From contig JAIRZS010000301.1 in the NCBI GenBank assembly GCA_031267115.1, positions 1-6,025 on the forward strand: a DNA stretch of 6,025 nt. The letters are read 5' to 3'. This document shows positions 5,973 to 6,025 of the stretch, piece by piece (the stretch's first letter is position 1; every line of letters starts with the position of its first letter). Source of the DNA: Treponema sp. Lineage in GTDB: Bacteria > Spirochaetota > Spirochaetia > Treponematales > Breznakiellaceae. The notes beneath the pieces are model-generated. The model did not search any database. It was not told the DNA's origin and worked only from the letters and a program-made list of their open reading frames with translations. A program made the position numbers and the translations under genes.

Positions 5973-6025
5973 GGGCCCCCCCTTCCTGCCTGAAAAAATC
6001 GTCCGGCGTGTTCCGCGTGCCCGCT

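Larger units (their letters stand above)
5853..5983. repeat. Outer G7/C7 inverted arms enclosing three hairpins
   Basis: AGGGGGGGCC (5853-5862) and GGCCCCCCCT (5974-5983) are perfect 10-bp inverted arms. Complementarity continues imperfectly outward (GGAGCGG before the left arm, TCCTGCC after the right arm). They enclose the hairpins at 5868-5893, 5903-5942 and 5947-5972, giving a multi-branched fold of about 131 bases. This could be a small palindromic mobile or REP-like element, or a structured 3' RNA. Confidence 0.55.
5686..6025. other. Gene-free spacer rich in inverted repeats
   Basis: No reading frame here has a credible start, ribosome-binding site and protein-like composition. The first 110 bases hold only small hairpins: CGGC-TCT-GCCG at 5707-5717 and GGCGC-GGA-GCGCC at 5768-5780. 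The rest is dominated by the inverted repeats listed separately. No stem is directly followed by a T-run on the plus strand, so no standard intrinsic terminator for the operon is evident, although the strong stems may stabilise the 3' end of the mRNA. The only T-run of note reads on the minus strand (5993-5998) and lacks a good stem before it. Confidence 0.7.

Noticed and set aside
5733..6023. A minus-strand frame open for 96 codons from the right edge
   Set aside because: It reads straight through all the palindromes, so its sequence is dictated by the repeats, and the translation is Arg/Pro/Gly-rich without motif. A gene tail entering from the right cannot be fully excluded without the next bases.
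5991..6025. T-run on the minus strand (GATTTTTTCA) as a terminator for a gene beyond the right edge
   Set aside because: The bases preceding it on that strand form only a weak, wobble-dependent stem.

Overview
The window holds one divergently controlled locus. A TetR-family regulator on the minus strand is cut by the left edge. Facing away from it is a tight three-gene plus-strand operon: an RND/MMPL-type inner-membrane exporter, a LolA-like periplasmic protein and an outer-membrane beta-barrel. After the operon come about 340 bases with no convincing gene but several strong inverted repeats.

The source is a diderm bacterium. The third protein has a cleavable signal peptide and ends in an aromatic residue in the manner of outer-membrane barrels, and the second resembles LolA. 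Moderately high G+C, the gene combination and the palindrome-rich spacer make me think of a Treponema-like (termite-gut type) spirochaete. That is an impression from memory, not a demonstrated assignment.

Layout: 1-551 (minus) TetR regulator, 3' end missing. 552-724 divergent control region with three copies of the 7-mer CTTTACA or its complement, two of them forming a 16-bp operator-like palindrome that overlaps a possible -35 box. 725-3358 RND exporter of 877 residues. 3380-4186 LolA-like protein, 21 bases downstream. 4183-5685 outer-membrane barrel, overlapping the previous gene by ATGA. 5686-6025 non-coding, with hairpins at 5799-5845, 5868-5893, 5903-5942 (a perfect 40-bp palindrome) and 5947-5972, the last three enclosed by a G7/C7 pair of arms.

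Working model (inference): the RND pump loads a hydrophobic substrate, probably a lipid or lipid-like molecule, from the inner membrane; the LolA-like protein carries it across the periplasm; the barrel accepts or exports it at the outer membrane. TetR would repress the operon and perhaps sense the substrate. There is no membrane-fusion protein and no TolC-type channel in the window, so this is not a standard tripartite RND pump. A DFGFGD peptide shared by the pump's second periplasmic loop and the mature N-terminus of the barrel is an additional, untested link between the two ends of the system.
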